DNA of 37,524 nucleotides from Clostridiales bacterium (GTDB lineage Bacteria; Bacillota; Clostridia; Lachnospirales; JAISYE01): NCBI GenBank assembly GCA_031297485.1, contig JAISYE010000003.1, positions 1 to 37,524 of the forward strand, read 5' to 3'. Shown piece by piece: positions 1 to 9,017 of this stretch (position 1 is its first letter; each line of letters starts with the position of its first letter). The notes under the pieces were generated by a model. It saw only the letters and a program-made list of their open reading frames with translations, ran no database searches and was not told where the DNA came from. The position numbers and the translations under genes were made by a program.

Positions 1-139
1 AGAGTTTTCTCATGGTTAAATCGCTTTCGCAAAATTCTTGTGCGTTATGAGAAATATGCTTTCACTTATATGGGTTTGTTACAATTTGCATGTGCTTTTA
101 TCGCTTTTAGACAAATCGAGTTTATTTAGGGATAAGCCA
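1..139 (+). mobile_element. IS5-family transposase, C-terminal fragment, plus right end of the element
   Basis: Frame 1 reads RVFSWLNRFRKILVRYEKYAFTYMGLLQFACAFIAFRQIEFI* (stop at 127-129), typical of an IS5-family transposase C-terminus. The following TTTATTTAGGGATAAGCC resembles the end of repeat family B. Confidence 0.8.
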
Positions 140-195
140 TTAATATACTCGCAACGGGCACAATTTTTATAAACAAATTACAGACGAGGGCGAAC

Positions 196-231
196 GCAGT
201 TCGACTCTACAGTGCAGTTCGACTCTACAGT
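196..231. repeat. 18-bp tandem direct repeat x2 (gcagttcgactctacagt)
   Basis: Exact duplication at 196-213 and 214-231. Confidence 0.9.
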
Positions 232-444
232 CTACAGGGCATTTCCGCGCCTTTCGCGGTTTATAAGGAACAAAGAAAGAACAGACTCCCAAACTTGGAA
301 TAAACTTTCTTCAACCTCGAAAGACGCGAAAAATACAAAAAGGCTATATGGTCTCATTGAAACTTGTGCCCGTTCACCGTATAGCTATACTCACGAACGA
401 ACACTTTGTCCAAACGAGCGGCGGGCGAACAGAAACTTGACGGC

Positions 445-1836
445 TTACCTTTCCACCCGTGACATCACTGCCGCGCACTCCACATGAGGTGTTTTCGGGA
501 AACAGTCCACCGGCTGAATTCTTTCCAGGCGGTACTTTTCCGTCTGGCATAAAATTTTCAAATCCCTGGCCAGTGTGGCGGGGTCGCAGGACACGTAGAC
601 AATTCTTTCCGGAGCGGCCTCCAGCGCCGCCGAAAGCGCGGCCGCGCCGCACCCAGCGCGCGGCGGGTCCAGCACAATTACGGCCGGGCGCTCGCCGTAT
701 TTTTCCGTACACTCGTAAATAAGCCTCTCCGCCCTGCCCTCTAAAAATTCCGCGTTTGAAATTTTATTGCGTATGGCGTTCCGTCGGGCGTCCTCCACAG
801 CTTCTGTTGACTGCTCAATACCGTAAACTTTTTTCACGCGGCGTGCCATTAGCAGGGCAATGGTTCCCGTCCCGCAATAGGCGTCTATTACCATGCCGTC
901 TGGCCTGAGACGCGCGAACTCAAGCGCCAGACCATACAGGATTTTTGTTTGAGTTGGATTGACTTGGAAGAATGACAGCGGCGAAATTTCAAACTCCAAG
1001 TCCTCTACAAAATCCGTTATAAATTTTTCGCCCCAAATCACTTCGTAGCTGTTACCCATAATAACGCTTGAGCGTTCTGTATTTTTGGACACACAAAGGC
1101 TTTTCAGGCCTGGTATTTCAGACGCCAGCGCCTCGGCAAGCCGGCGCGCGTGAGGGAGGCTGCGGCCGTTTATCACGACGCAGACCATTACATCCCCTGT
1201 CACAAACCCGCAGCGCACCATTACATGCTTCACCAGCCCGGACCGAGCGTGTTCACGGAAGTTCCGGCCCCGGTCATAAGCCGTGATGCCGCGGCTCGTC
1301 ATAAATCCCTTTACAATATTAAGGGCGCGGCCTGCTTCCGGACGCTGCGCCAGGCAGTCGTCCACAGGAACAACCCTATGGCTGTCAGGGGAAAAGAACC
1401 CGGCGGCGCAGCCGCGGCCGTCCGGCACCACGTGGAAGGACGCCTTGTTCCTATAGCGCAGCGGCTCGGACATGCCGATGGTATCGGGCACGGACATATC
1501 GCGAAAACCGCCGACCCGCCGCAGGGCCGCGGCGACCTTTTCCGTTTTGCAGCGCAGCTCAGCGGAATAATCCAAGCTCATAAGCGCACAGCCGCCGCAG
1601 CGGTTTGAAATCCCGCAGGGAGACGTGACCCGGCAGGGCGACGGCTCAATTATTTTTATTAATTCCCCGTAACCGTAATTTTTATGGAGCTTTACAACAC
1701 GGGTCTCAATCAAGTCTCCGGGCAGGGCGCCGCGCACAAAAAGCGCGAACCCTGAGGCGTCCGCGCGTCCAACGCCTTCACCAAAACTGCCGAGAGCCGT
1801 AACAGACATTGTATAGTGCTGATTCAGCTTAATCAT
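445..1836 (-). CDS. 23S rRNA (uracil-5-)-methyltransferase, RlmD/RumA/TrmA family
   Basis: TRAM-like N-terminus, Cys cluster CGISNRCGGCALMSLDY, DAYCGTGTIALLMA, VLDPPRAGC, YVSCDPATLARDL. Confidence 0.92.
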   Translation of the reverse strand: MIKLNQHYTMSVTALGSFGEGVGRADASGFALFVRGALPGDLIETRVVKLHKNYGYGELIKIIEPSPCRVTSPCGISNRCGGCALMSLDYSAELRCKTEKVAAALRRVGGFRDMSVPDTIGMSEPLRYRNKASFHVVPDGRGCAAGFFSPDSHRVVPVDDCLAQRPEAGRALNIVKGFMTSRGITAYDRGRNFREHARSGLVKHVMVRCGFVTGDVMVCVVINGRSLPHARRLAEALASEIPGLKSLCVSKNTERSSVIMGNSYEVIWGEKFITDFVEDLEFEISPLSFFQVNPTQTKILYGLALEFARLRPDGMVIDAYCGTGTIALLMARRVKKVYGIEQSTEAVEDARRNAIRNKISNAEFLEGRAERLIYECTEKYGERPAVIVLDPPRAGCGAAALSAALEAAPERIVYVSCDPATLARDLKILCQTEKYRLERIQPVDCFPKTPHVECAAVMSRVER

Positions 1837-1942
1837 AAATTATCCCCTTTGTTCTGCGGCGCTTGCAGGGGCGAACTGTGTTCGCCCGCCTTTGCATGAT
1901 ATTCTTAAGCGCTTGATAAGTCAAGTGTGCCGTGCGATTATT

Positions 1943-2121
1943 TAAGGCGTGTTTGAAAATTCCTAAAAGCGCGAAATTTCGAATGAAACCGCTGCAATTT
2001 TGCGTTGGAATCTAGTTTTCAGACACGTCCTAAGGCGTGTTTGAAAATTCCTAAAAGCGCGAAATTTCGAATGAAACCGCTACAATTTCGCGCTGGAATC
2101 TAGTTTTCAAACATGTCCTAG
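1943..2121. repeat. Repeat family A (MITE-like), two head-to-tail copies, period 88 bp
   Basis: taaGGCGTGTTTGAAAATTCC...TTTTCAAACACGTCC starts at 1943 and 2031, with inverted termini and YTAR flanks. Confidence 0.9.
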
Positions 2122-2186
2122 GAATGACGAAAGTAAACGCGTTTCCGAAAAAGGACGGCTCGGGCATTAACCCGGAACTTTTTCAG

Positions 2187-2219
2187 GGCGAGAGTCAATT
2201 TTGACACTCTCGCCTTTTT
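2187..2219 (+). terminator. Rho-independent terminator-like hairpin
   Basis: GGCGAGAGTcaattttgacACTCTCGCC followed by TTTTT. Confidence 0.7.
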
Positions 2220-2284
2220 GCGTTCCCGGTTCTGCTAAACTAGTTTCAATCTACAAAAATTAAACCACGAAGGGAAAGAGCACA

Positions 2285-3499
2285 ATGAAACGATTCAACG
2301 GACTAATTGCTATCATGGTAATGGTAGCTCTGCTATTGACAGGATGCGGCGTTAGTGCGGCACAGGCGGAAAACAGCGCGGCGCTCTCGCTCTCGCAGGC
2401 ACGGCCGGAATACAGCGTGGTATCCTCGCCAGCGCAGGCACAGCCGGAATATAGCTTGGTATCCTACCCAGCGCAGGCACAGCCAAGCGACGACACAGAG
2501 GCGGCGCCTCAAAGCGCGGAGATAGCCCAAATAGCGGTTGCAAGCTCAACGGAAGTCGATCCGATTGTCAACAGCTTATTCCAGTATCAGCCTCTGCTTT
2601 TGGAATTCTTGGTAAATGACGATTTGGTCATAGAGCCAGAAACCAATGGATTGACAATAAGCACGGAGAGCGGCAATGCTTTGTGCAGCATCGTCCTTAC
2701 TCCGGGTGTGCAAAACCTTGGTAAAACAGTGGAGTTTATTCCCGAGAGGATTGAAAGCACACTTGGCATTACCGGGGCAGAAATCACAGACGGCTATATG
2801 TTCGGCGCGAAAGCAAAGCGCTCGACTGTACAGTTTAGTCTGGATGATGGCCTAAGCGGCATTCTCAGCATAACCGAAGCTATCATAAACCAGTCTCTGT
2901 ATGAGATGATATTGATTTTCTCGGAGGATCTTTCGGAGAGCGAGGCCGAGCTTTTTCTGAACCTTATCGCGTCAATGAATGTGCTTTCGCCAAAGAATGT
3001 CGATAAAACTGTCAAAACGGCAACATACGAGAGCAAGTACGCTAAGGTGCCCCCCGCCAAGCAGACCGCGCAAATAGAGTATGTCCCCGTGACGGAGTGG
3101 GTATATCTGCCTTACTATTATTACAGCGACCCCGGCGATTATTACGACCCTGCTTTTTACGAGCCGGACTATAACTACTGGAGCGACTCGGACGACTATT
3201 GGAGTTGGGGTTGGGATGACGAATATGACTGGTATTTTTACGACGAGTACGACTATTGGTATGACTATGACTACTATACTGATTACGACTATTACTACGA
3301 TGATGACTGGTACGATTATTACAGCGAATACGATCCATATGACGAATACTACTACTATGACGACTACCTGACCGAGGAATACGGCTATGGTGACGATTTC
3401 GCCGAGTACTACGATAGCTTTGACGATTATGACTACTACGACTACTACGACTATGACGACTACTACGACGATTACTACTATGACGACTACGACTACTAG
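2285..3499 (+). CDS. Putative lipoprotein with extreme Tyr/Asp-rich C-terminal tail
   Basis: RBS-like gaaggg upstream, signal peptide with lipobox LLLTGC, 13-aa tandem repeats (QARPEYSVVSSPA/QAQPEYSLVSYPA), ~130-aa Y/D/W-rich tail. Confidence 0.85.
   Translation: MKRFNGLIAIMVMVALLLTGCGVSAAQAENSAALSLSQARPEYSVVSSPAQAQPEYSLVSYPAQAQPSDDTEAAPQSAEIAQIAVASSTEVDPIVNSLFQYQPLLLEFLVNDDLVIEPETNGLTISTESGNALCSIVLTPGVQNLGKTVEFIPERIESTLGITGAEITDGYMFGAKAKRSTVQFSLDDGLSGILSITEAIINQSLYEMILIFSEDLSESEAELFLNLIASMNVLSPKNVDKTVKTATYESKYAKVPPAKQTAQIEYVPVTEWVYLPYYYYSDPGDYYDPAFYEPDYNYWSDSDDYWSWGWDDEYDWYFYDEYDYWYDYDYYTDYDYYYDDDWYDYYSEYDPYDEYYYYDDYLTEEYGYGDDFAEYYDSFDDYDYYDYYDYDDYYDDYYYDDYDY
2396..2485 (+). repeat. 39-bp in-frame tandem repeat (about 2.3 units) in the lipoprotein gene
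   Basis: caggcacRgccggaataYagc...ccagcg at 2396-2434 and 2435-2473, partial third unit. Confidence 0.85.
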
Positions 3500-3769
3500 A
3501 CGGTGACTGCTACAACGGCGGTTACGGTGACGTTTACGGCGATAACTATGACGAATGGCAACGGCAACGTGTCTATCCAGAGGTCAAAACTAAAACCTTA
3601 AAACCAACGGACACTTCAGGGGTTCTACCCCAAACGGGCGGATTGCGTAGTCCCCTGCGATATTGCGTGTGTCGTAGGGGACTATGGCAATCGGTCCCGT
3701 ATGTGGGCTCGTCCCCGAGAAGACCCCTTCTTGCGCTTCGCGCGCTCAAGTGTTTATAGTCTGCGGCGG

Positions 3770-4621
3770 TCATTTCTGAACCGCCTCCGGCTTGTCCCCC
3801 ATGCCTGACAATGCCGCCAGAGCCTTGACCGACCCTATCGCCATTTCCCATGTGACATCGGCGGCGTAGGAGTATTTCTTGGCGTACTTTTGCCAAAGGT
3901 CAATCATCACAGGGCTTTCGGCGGCCATCGCAATAGCGTCGTCGGTGTCTGCCATCTGCTCGGACGTGCCGCGCTTTTCAATGGTCTTTCCCAGAGCGGC
4001 CTTAAACGTATCGGCATCATATTGCTGTGTGGTGGTCAGGATATAGATGTCGTAAAAGTCCCTCATGCGGGTGTTGGCCACGCCGCGTGTGACGACGGTC
4101 TCAAATTTCTCAGCCAGAACGGTTTCCAAGTTGTACGCCATAATGCTGATTGTCCTGTCCTCAAACATCAGCTTGAAGCTGTACTCGATTTCCCTCGGTG
4201 TGACAAAATCGCCTGTCGTGATGTCAACTTTCAAGGTTTGGCGGGTCTTGTCAAGGACAGCCCCGATGGAAACGCGGTAACCGGCTTCTTCCCTGATTTC
4301 CTCAATACCACGCGAAGAGAACTCCACTCCGTCGTCGACCGGTGCGCTGAGAATTCTCTCAATGATAGCCGTTATCTCCGGCGCGGCAAGTGTCTGCCCC
4401 TTGATGGCGGCATCCATGTCCATCGTGGTTTGCGTGTCGATGCCGACCATTGCTGCGATAAGCATACCGCCCTTCAGGATGAAGTTGCGTTTGTATTCGG
4501 AAACGGCTATGCGCTCCAAGAACCGCTCCAGCATAAAGTTGCGGAGCAGTATTTCGGCTTCCACGTTTGACTTCTTCGAGAGGTTGCGGAAGAGTGCCTT
4601 TAGCTGCGCCGATGTCTTCAT
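3770..4621 (-). CDS. AbiEii/AbiGii-type nucleotidyltransferase toxin (type IV TA)
   Basis: LKGGMLIAAMVGIDTQTTMDMDAAI nucleotidyltransferase motif; overlaps the upstream AbiEi-like gene by 4 bp. Confidence 0.85.
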   Translation of the reverse strand: MKTSAQLKALFRNLSKKSNVEAEILLRNFMLERFLERIAVSEYKRNFILKGGMLIAAMVGIDTQTTMDMDAAIKGQTLAAPEITAIIERILSAPVDDGVEFSSRGIEEIREEAGYRVSIGAVLDKTRQTLKVDITTGDFVTPREIEYSFKLMFEDRTISIMAYNLETVLAEKFETVVTRGVANTRMRDFYDIYILTTTQQYDADTFKAALGKTIEKRGTSEQMADTDDAIAMAAESPVMIDLWQKYAKKYSYAADVTWEMAIGSVKALAALSGMGDKPEAVQK

Positions 4622-5211
4622 AGGAGTACCTCCATATAGCTTCTAAGCGGTTTCGCTACGCCGAACGTCTCGGCCATTTTCATAAGCGTGTTCAGGTTCT
4701 TGCTTTTGCGCCTCGCATAGCGTTTGATTGCGTCTGTCACAACGGCGATATCCATCTGGTTTCGGCTGCGTAAGACATCACAAATGGTGCGCTCCAAGCT
4801 GTAGGCGACGACAGTATGCCCGAACATAGTGGTGAGTTCCGTAGCGCCGACATCGTGCAGTTCACGCTTGATGGTGAACACAGTGAAGCCGTCTTCGCGC
4901 AGCTTGACGGCGTTGTACCCCGTCGGCACGGTAACCGTGTAGCTGACCGGGTCTCGGTCGGTCAGGTCATGCAGATAAAGAGCCGTTTCATGTGAATAGA
5001 TGATTTTGGGACGCCTGAGTTGGGCGGTATACATCTTATCGACAAACTCATCCGGCAGAATATAAACACCGAAAGAAGCCTTCTCCAACTCGCCAGATTT
5101 GACGAGCAGGCGCAGGCGTTCATTCGAGATACCCACTTTATTTGCTTGGGCGGTCGTGACTGTACCGCCATTTTTTGTTAGAATGTTCCGCAATTCTTCA
5201 GGCACTGCCAA
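4618..5211 (-). CDS. AbiEi-type antitoxin / transcriptional regulator
   Basis: N-terminal winged helix (GGTVTTAQANKVGISNERLRLLVKSGELEKASFGVYILPDEFVDKMY), SHETALYLHDLTDR, YSLERTICDVLRSRNQMD. Confidence 0.88.
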   Translation of the reverse strand: MAVPEELRNILTKNGGTVTTAQANKVGISNERLRLLVKSGELEKASFGVYILPDEFVDKMYTAQLRRPKIIYSHETALYLHDLTDRDPVSYTVTVPTGYNAVKLREDGFTVFTIKRELHDVGATELTTMFGHTVVAYSLERTICDVLRSRNQMDIAVVTDAIKRYARRKSKNLNTLMKMAETFGVAKPLRSYMEVLL

Positions 5212-5226
5212 GTCGCCACCTCCTGT

Positions 5227-5332
5227 TTGACTTTTACACTTTTATTGTAACTGATACTTGCATAAAAGTCAATAGGCGATTTTGATTTTTATGCTCATTA
5301 CAAATGCTTAACGAGCATAAAAACAAATCAAA
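5227..5332. promoter_or_regulatory. Two inverted repeats upstream of the AbiEi/AbiEii pair (candidate autoregulatory operators)
   Basis: TTGACTTTTA (5227-5236)/TAAAAGTCAA (5263-5272); TTTGATTTTTATGCTC (5281-5296)/GAGCATAAAAACAAATCAAA (5313-5332). Confidence 0.55.
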
Positions 5333-5425
5333 GACCGCCTTTTCAATGCCGGTCAGGATAGCGACCACGGCTTGTCAGCGCGTCGTTTTTGGAATAATCG
5401 TATCCATCAATCGAATACTATCTAA

Positions 5426-5522
5426 GAGCCTATCCCTTAATAGGCAAGAATGTTGATTTTGCGCCATTTCTGTGTTTTAAAATCCAATATTTAAGCCATT
5501 CCGCTTTATTCAGGGATAAGCC
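5426..5522. repeat. Repeat family B (MITE-like, ~97 bp), flanked by CTAA
   Basis: GAGCCTATCCCTTAATAGGC...GCTTTATTCAGGGATAAGCC with inverted termini; CTAA on both sides; second copy in the other orientation at 15054-15152. Confidence 0.85.
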
Positions 5523-6491
5523 CTAAAGCTCTTCCGCCTTAATCCAGCCCCTGTAAGGCAGTATGCACCTGTGTTCCGGCTTAATCTCCTTATTTTTCGC
5601 GGTGCAGCGGTAGTCCCGCGGGGAAACGCCCATAATTTGCATGAAACAGCGCTCGAAACTGGAAATAGAGGCGAAGCCCACAGCCTCGGCAATGCTTAAG
5701 ATTGCGTCCGAGGTGGAAAGCAGCAGGCAGCAGGCTTTTTCCACACGCATGGTGTTAATAAAATTAAGCGGCGTAGAACCGATGGTGGATAAAAATTCCC
5801 GGCGGAAATGCGCGGTGCTTAAATGGCAGATTTCCGCCAAGGAATCGACGGGAAACCGATGCATGTAATTGGCGTAAATATAATCCAGCGCAGGCGCCAA
5901 GGCATACGAAACCTTCTTGCCCCCCCCCCGTACAGCCCAGATATAACTGTCGCGCAGGCGCAAAAGCTCAATGTACAGCGCCTGCAGCAGGAAAGACACA
6001 ACCGCTTCGTACCCTGGCTTGTTCTGCCGCATTTCCTCCACAATGCTCATCACATAAAAATAGATGCGCGGATATCTGGATTGAGTGTGTGGGCCGCCGC
6101 GGCTGAACAGGCAGTAAAAATCCAGTTCTCCGGAAGTTCCGGCCTCGGCGGCAAAGCCCTGAGCAGCCAGCAAGTTCCCCCGCAGTTTGTCAAAGTCAAT
6201 GAACAAGTAGGACCACAGGCTTTTCGTGCCCTTGCTGGAGAAGGTCGTGTGCGCGATATGCCGCGGAATGCAGGTGACATCCCCTTCGCGGAAAGGCAGC
6301 TCGGCATCCTCAAAAACCATAGTCCCGCTTTCCGAATGGCAAATGCCCACCTCAAAGCAATTGTGAAAATGCAATCGGTTACTTTTCACATCGGAGATAT
6401 ACCAGTCCTCGCCATCCAGCAAGAGCACGGGTAAACGCGCGGACAATTCATAAATACGGTATTCTACTATTTTTTTATGTTGTCTGGACAT
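5523..6491 (-). CDS. AraC family transcriptional regulator (cupin + HTH)
   Basis: C-terminal two-HTH AraC domain: DSLAEICHLSTAHFRREFLSTIGSTPLNFINTMRVEKACCLLLSTSDAILSIAEAVGFASISSFERCFMQIMGVSPRDYR. Confidence 0.93.
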   Translation of the reverse strand: MSRQHKKIVEYRIYELSARLPVLLLDGEDWYISDVKSNRLHFHNCFEVGICHSESGTMVFEDAELPFREGDVTCIPRHIAHTTFSSKGTKSLWSYLFIDFDKLRGNLLAAQGFAAEAGTSGELDFYCLFSRGGPHTQSRYPRIYFYVMSIVEEMRQNKPGYEAVVSFLLQALYIELLRLRDSYIWAVRGGGKKVSYALAPALDYIYANYMHRFPVDSLAEICHLSTAHFRREFLSTIGSTPLNFINTMRVEKACCLLLSTSDAILSIAEAVGFASISSFERCFMQIMGVSPRDYRCTAKNKEIKPEHRCILPYRGWIKAEEL

Positions 6492-6778
6492 ATTCTCCTT
6501 CCCCCTATATCTGTCAAAATGTTGGAACTATGGCGTTTACACTTATTATGGCGCAACTATCATTAAAAATCAAGCATAAATTTACTTTTGCCCTGGCCCG
6601 CGAAGTAACATCCAATAATTTATTGCCAAAATAAAAATGCTTTTTTGCGTAATACATGATTGTTTTTCGGTTGAATGGCGCGAGGGCATTTTGTATTATA
6701 ATAGCTGTACCGCCGCAAACAATCATGGTTTGGGTGGGATGGCCGGAACTTCTGGTTGTAACTTGAAGGAGGTTTATT

Positions 6779-7747
6779 ATGCTCGCGGTTAACACGCCCG
6801 GCGCCCGCCAAGACGGGCGGGTGGGGGAGGGGCAATTTAAGCAGGTGACGGCGGCCCTGAAAAGAGACTGGCAGCTTTATCTGCTCTTGTCCGTGCCTGT
6901 GATTTTTGTAATTGTTTTTAAATACGCGGCGTATCCCGGCCTCCGGATAGCCTTTATGGACTACAAGCCCGCCAGGGGTTTTGATGGCAGTGAATGGGTC
7001 GGGATGGACATATTCGTGCGCATTTTTAATGACGCCGATTTTTTCCGTGCTTTGCGCAATTCCCTGGTTTTCAATTTTTTGGATTTGGCCGTTGGGTTCC
7101 CTACCCCCATTATTTTGGCTATTATGCTTAACGAGCTCCGGTTTAAAGTTTTTAAGCGTGTATCGCAGACCGTGTTGTACCTGCCGCATTTTTTGTCCTG
7201 GGTTATTGTGGCTAGTGTCGCCTATTCCCTGTTTAAGCCGGAAACCGGCCTTGTGAATATCGTCCTTAAAGACCTCGGTCTGATTTCGGCGGGAATCCCA
7301 TTTTTAACGGAAAAATGGCATTGGGCGGCAAGTTACTTGATTATAGCCGTGTGGCAGGGCATGGGCTGGGGCACTATCATTTACCTGGCCGCGATAACAG
7401 GCATCAACGGGGAACTGTACGAGGCCGCCACAGTGGACGGCGCCGGACGGTTCCGCCGTATTTGGCACGTTACCCTGCCCGGCATAAGGCCCACAATGGT
7501 AACCCTGCTTATTATGAACTTGGGACGCGTCATGGGTTCTAATTTCGAAAGGCTGGACTCCTTCTTTAACGTGCAGGTTGTGGATTTTCAGTACCAACTC
7601 GCGATTTATATATACCAGAAGGGTTTGGCCGGCGGCAATTTCTCCCGCGCCACAGCCGTGGGGCTGTTCCAGTCCCTTGTGGGCCTGCTGCTGGTGCTGG
7701 CGGCCGACAGAGTGTCCAAGAACCTGGGGGAGAGCGGTTTGCTTTGA
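6779..7747 (+). CDS. Carbohydrate ABC transporter permease, LplB-like (CUT1)
   Basis: Membrane protein with EAA loop ELYEAATVDGAGRFRRIWHVTLPGIRPTM; RBS aaggagg upstream. Confidence 0.93.
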   Translation: MLAVNTPGARQDGRVGEGQFKQVTAALKRDWQLYLLLSVPVIFVIVFKYAAYPGLRIAFMDYKPARGFDGSEWVGMDIFVRIFNDADFFRALRNSLVFNFLDLAVGFPTPIILAIMLNELRFKVFKRVSQTVLYLPHFLSWVIVASVAYSLFKPETGLVNIVLKDLGLISAGIPFLTEKWHWAASYLIIAVWQGMGWGTIIYLAAITGINGELYEAATVDGAGRFRRIWHVTLPGIRPTMVTLLIMNLGRVMGSNFERLDSFFNVQVVDFQYQLAIYIYQKGLAGGNFSRATAVGLFQSLVGLLLVLAADRVSKNLGESGLL

Positions 7748-7753
7748 TAAGGC

Positions 7754-8098
7754 CAAAAGATTAAGACCAACGGACAGTTCACCGTTAGGGGCCTGACGAT
7801 GGTTTGTTCGTTGGCCCCAAATCCCGCTGGGGACCTAACGATGGTTTGTTCGTTGGTCCCCGATAGTCGAGCTTGCTCGGCGCAGACCTCTTCTTAAAGG
7901 CGGCGAGTGCGATACCGGATGTTCCGGCCCCGGTCGAGCTTGCTCGGCGCAGCGCTTTTTGATGCAGGTACAGCCTTTTTAAGAAAAGGGATTGTTTGTT
8001 TTTTTCTGTAGGACGAACTGTGTTCGCCCACTCGGGTCTATGGAGACCAGCGTTTAAATCATTCTGTTTTATTCAAGGACAAACCCTAAGAAAGGGCG
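7754..8098. repeat. Mosaic of small dispersed repeats between two permease genes
   Basis: Contains the ttaagaccaacggacagttcaccgttagg unit, two GGGGMCC..GGKCCCC hairpins, 22-bp palindromic units, the GGAYGTTCCGGCCCCGGTC motif, a GGACGAACTGTGTTCGCCCA palindrome and a partial family-B end. Confidence 0.8.
7862..7883 (-). repeat. 22-bp palindromic unit (GATAGTCGAGCTTGCTCGGCGC, 1 mismatch)
   Basis: Reverse complement of GCGTCGAGCAAGCTCGACTATC with one substitution; a partial copy lies at 7932-7950. Confidence 0.9.
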
Positions 8099-8102
8099 GG
8101 TA

Positions 8103-8984
8103 ATGATGACAGTACGTAAATTAAAAAGGGTGACAATGGGCGATATTGTAATTATTGTTATTATTTCCGCGCTTTGCCTGACTTGTATCCTGCCCTTTAT
8201 ACACATTGGCGCCAAAAGCGTTTCCTCCACAACCGCGGTTCTGAGCAAGAGCGTCTACCTGTGGCCCAAGGGCTTTACGCTTTCCGCCTATTACGCTATT
8301 TTCAGGGATGGCCAGCTTACCCGGTCCATGTTGTACAGCGTGGAGGTTATGGTGCTCTTTACGTTTATCGGTATGGTGATTACCATATGCGCGGCCTATC
8401 CGCTTTCCAACAGGCGTTTAAAGGGCAGGGTTTTCTTTTCGCTGTTTATTTTGTTTACAATGTATTTCAGCGCGGGCCTGATTCCGGAATATCTGCTGCT
8501 CAAGCGGCTTAATCTTGTCAACACTATGTGGGTGCTGGTGCTGCCTCTTGCCTTTTCGCCCTATAACATGCTTATTATGAAAAGTTACCTGCAGGCCACT
8601 ATACCCGATTCCCTGGAGGAGGCGGCGTTTTTGGACGGCGCTAATCATTTTCAAATCCTGTGGCAGATTGTCCTGCCCTTAAGCAAGCCCATTTTGGCCA
8701 CGCTGTCGCTCTTTTACGCGGTGGGCCGCTGGAATGCCTACGCGGACGCCAAGTATTATATTACCAAGAAAGCGCTGCAGCCTATACAGTACCTGCTTTC
8801 CAACATGATACTCAATTCTTCGTCCGACGCCGTCAGCCTGTCGGAATCCGCTGCCGCCACCAGCACCCCCGAGGTGCTGCAGGCCGCGATGGTAATGTTC
8901 GCAACCCTGCCGATTATCTGTATTTATCCATTTGTGCAAAAATATTTTGTCCAAGGCGTGATGATCGGCGCGGTAAAGGGCTGA
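8103..8984 (+). CDS. Carbohydrate ABC transporter permease, LplC/YtcP-like (CUT1)
   Basis: EAA loop DSLEEAAFLDGANHFQILWQIVLPLSKPILAT. Confidence 0.93.
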   Translation: MMTVRKLKRVTMGDIVIIVIISALCLTCILPFIHIGAKSVSSTTAVLSKSVYLWPKGFTLSAYYAIFRDGQLTRSMLYSVEVMVLFTFIGMVITICAAYPLSNRRLKGRVFFSLFILFTMYFSAGLIPEYLLLKRLNLVNTMWVLVLPLAFSPYNMLIMKSYLQATIPDSLEEAAFLDGANHFQILWQIVLPLSKPILATLSLFYAVGRWNAYADAKYYITKKALQPIQYLLSNMILNSSSDAVSLSESAAATSTPEVLQAAMVMFATLPIICIYPFVQKYFVQGVMIGAVKG

Positions 8985-9017
8985 CTGTTTAACATATATA
9001 ATAAGGAGGAAATAAAA

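Noticed and set aside
2333-2549. Two minus-strand 65-aa repetitive ORFs
   Set aside because: Antisense reading of the 39-bp repeats in the lipoprotein gene.
3042-3338. Minus-strand ORF rich in S/N/R/H (98 aa)
   Set aside because: It is the antisense reading of the Y/D-rich GAC/TAC tract of the lipoprotein gene; no RBS or family match.
3890-4570. 226-aa plus-strand ORF
   Set aside because: Fully antisense to the AbiEii gene, with no recognisable domain; explained by GC-biased codon shadowing.
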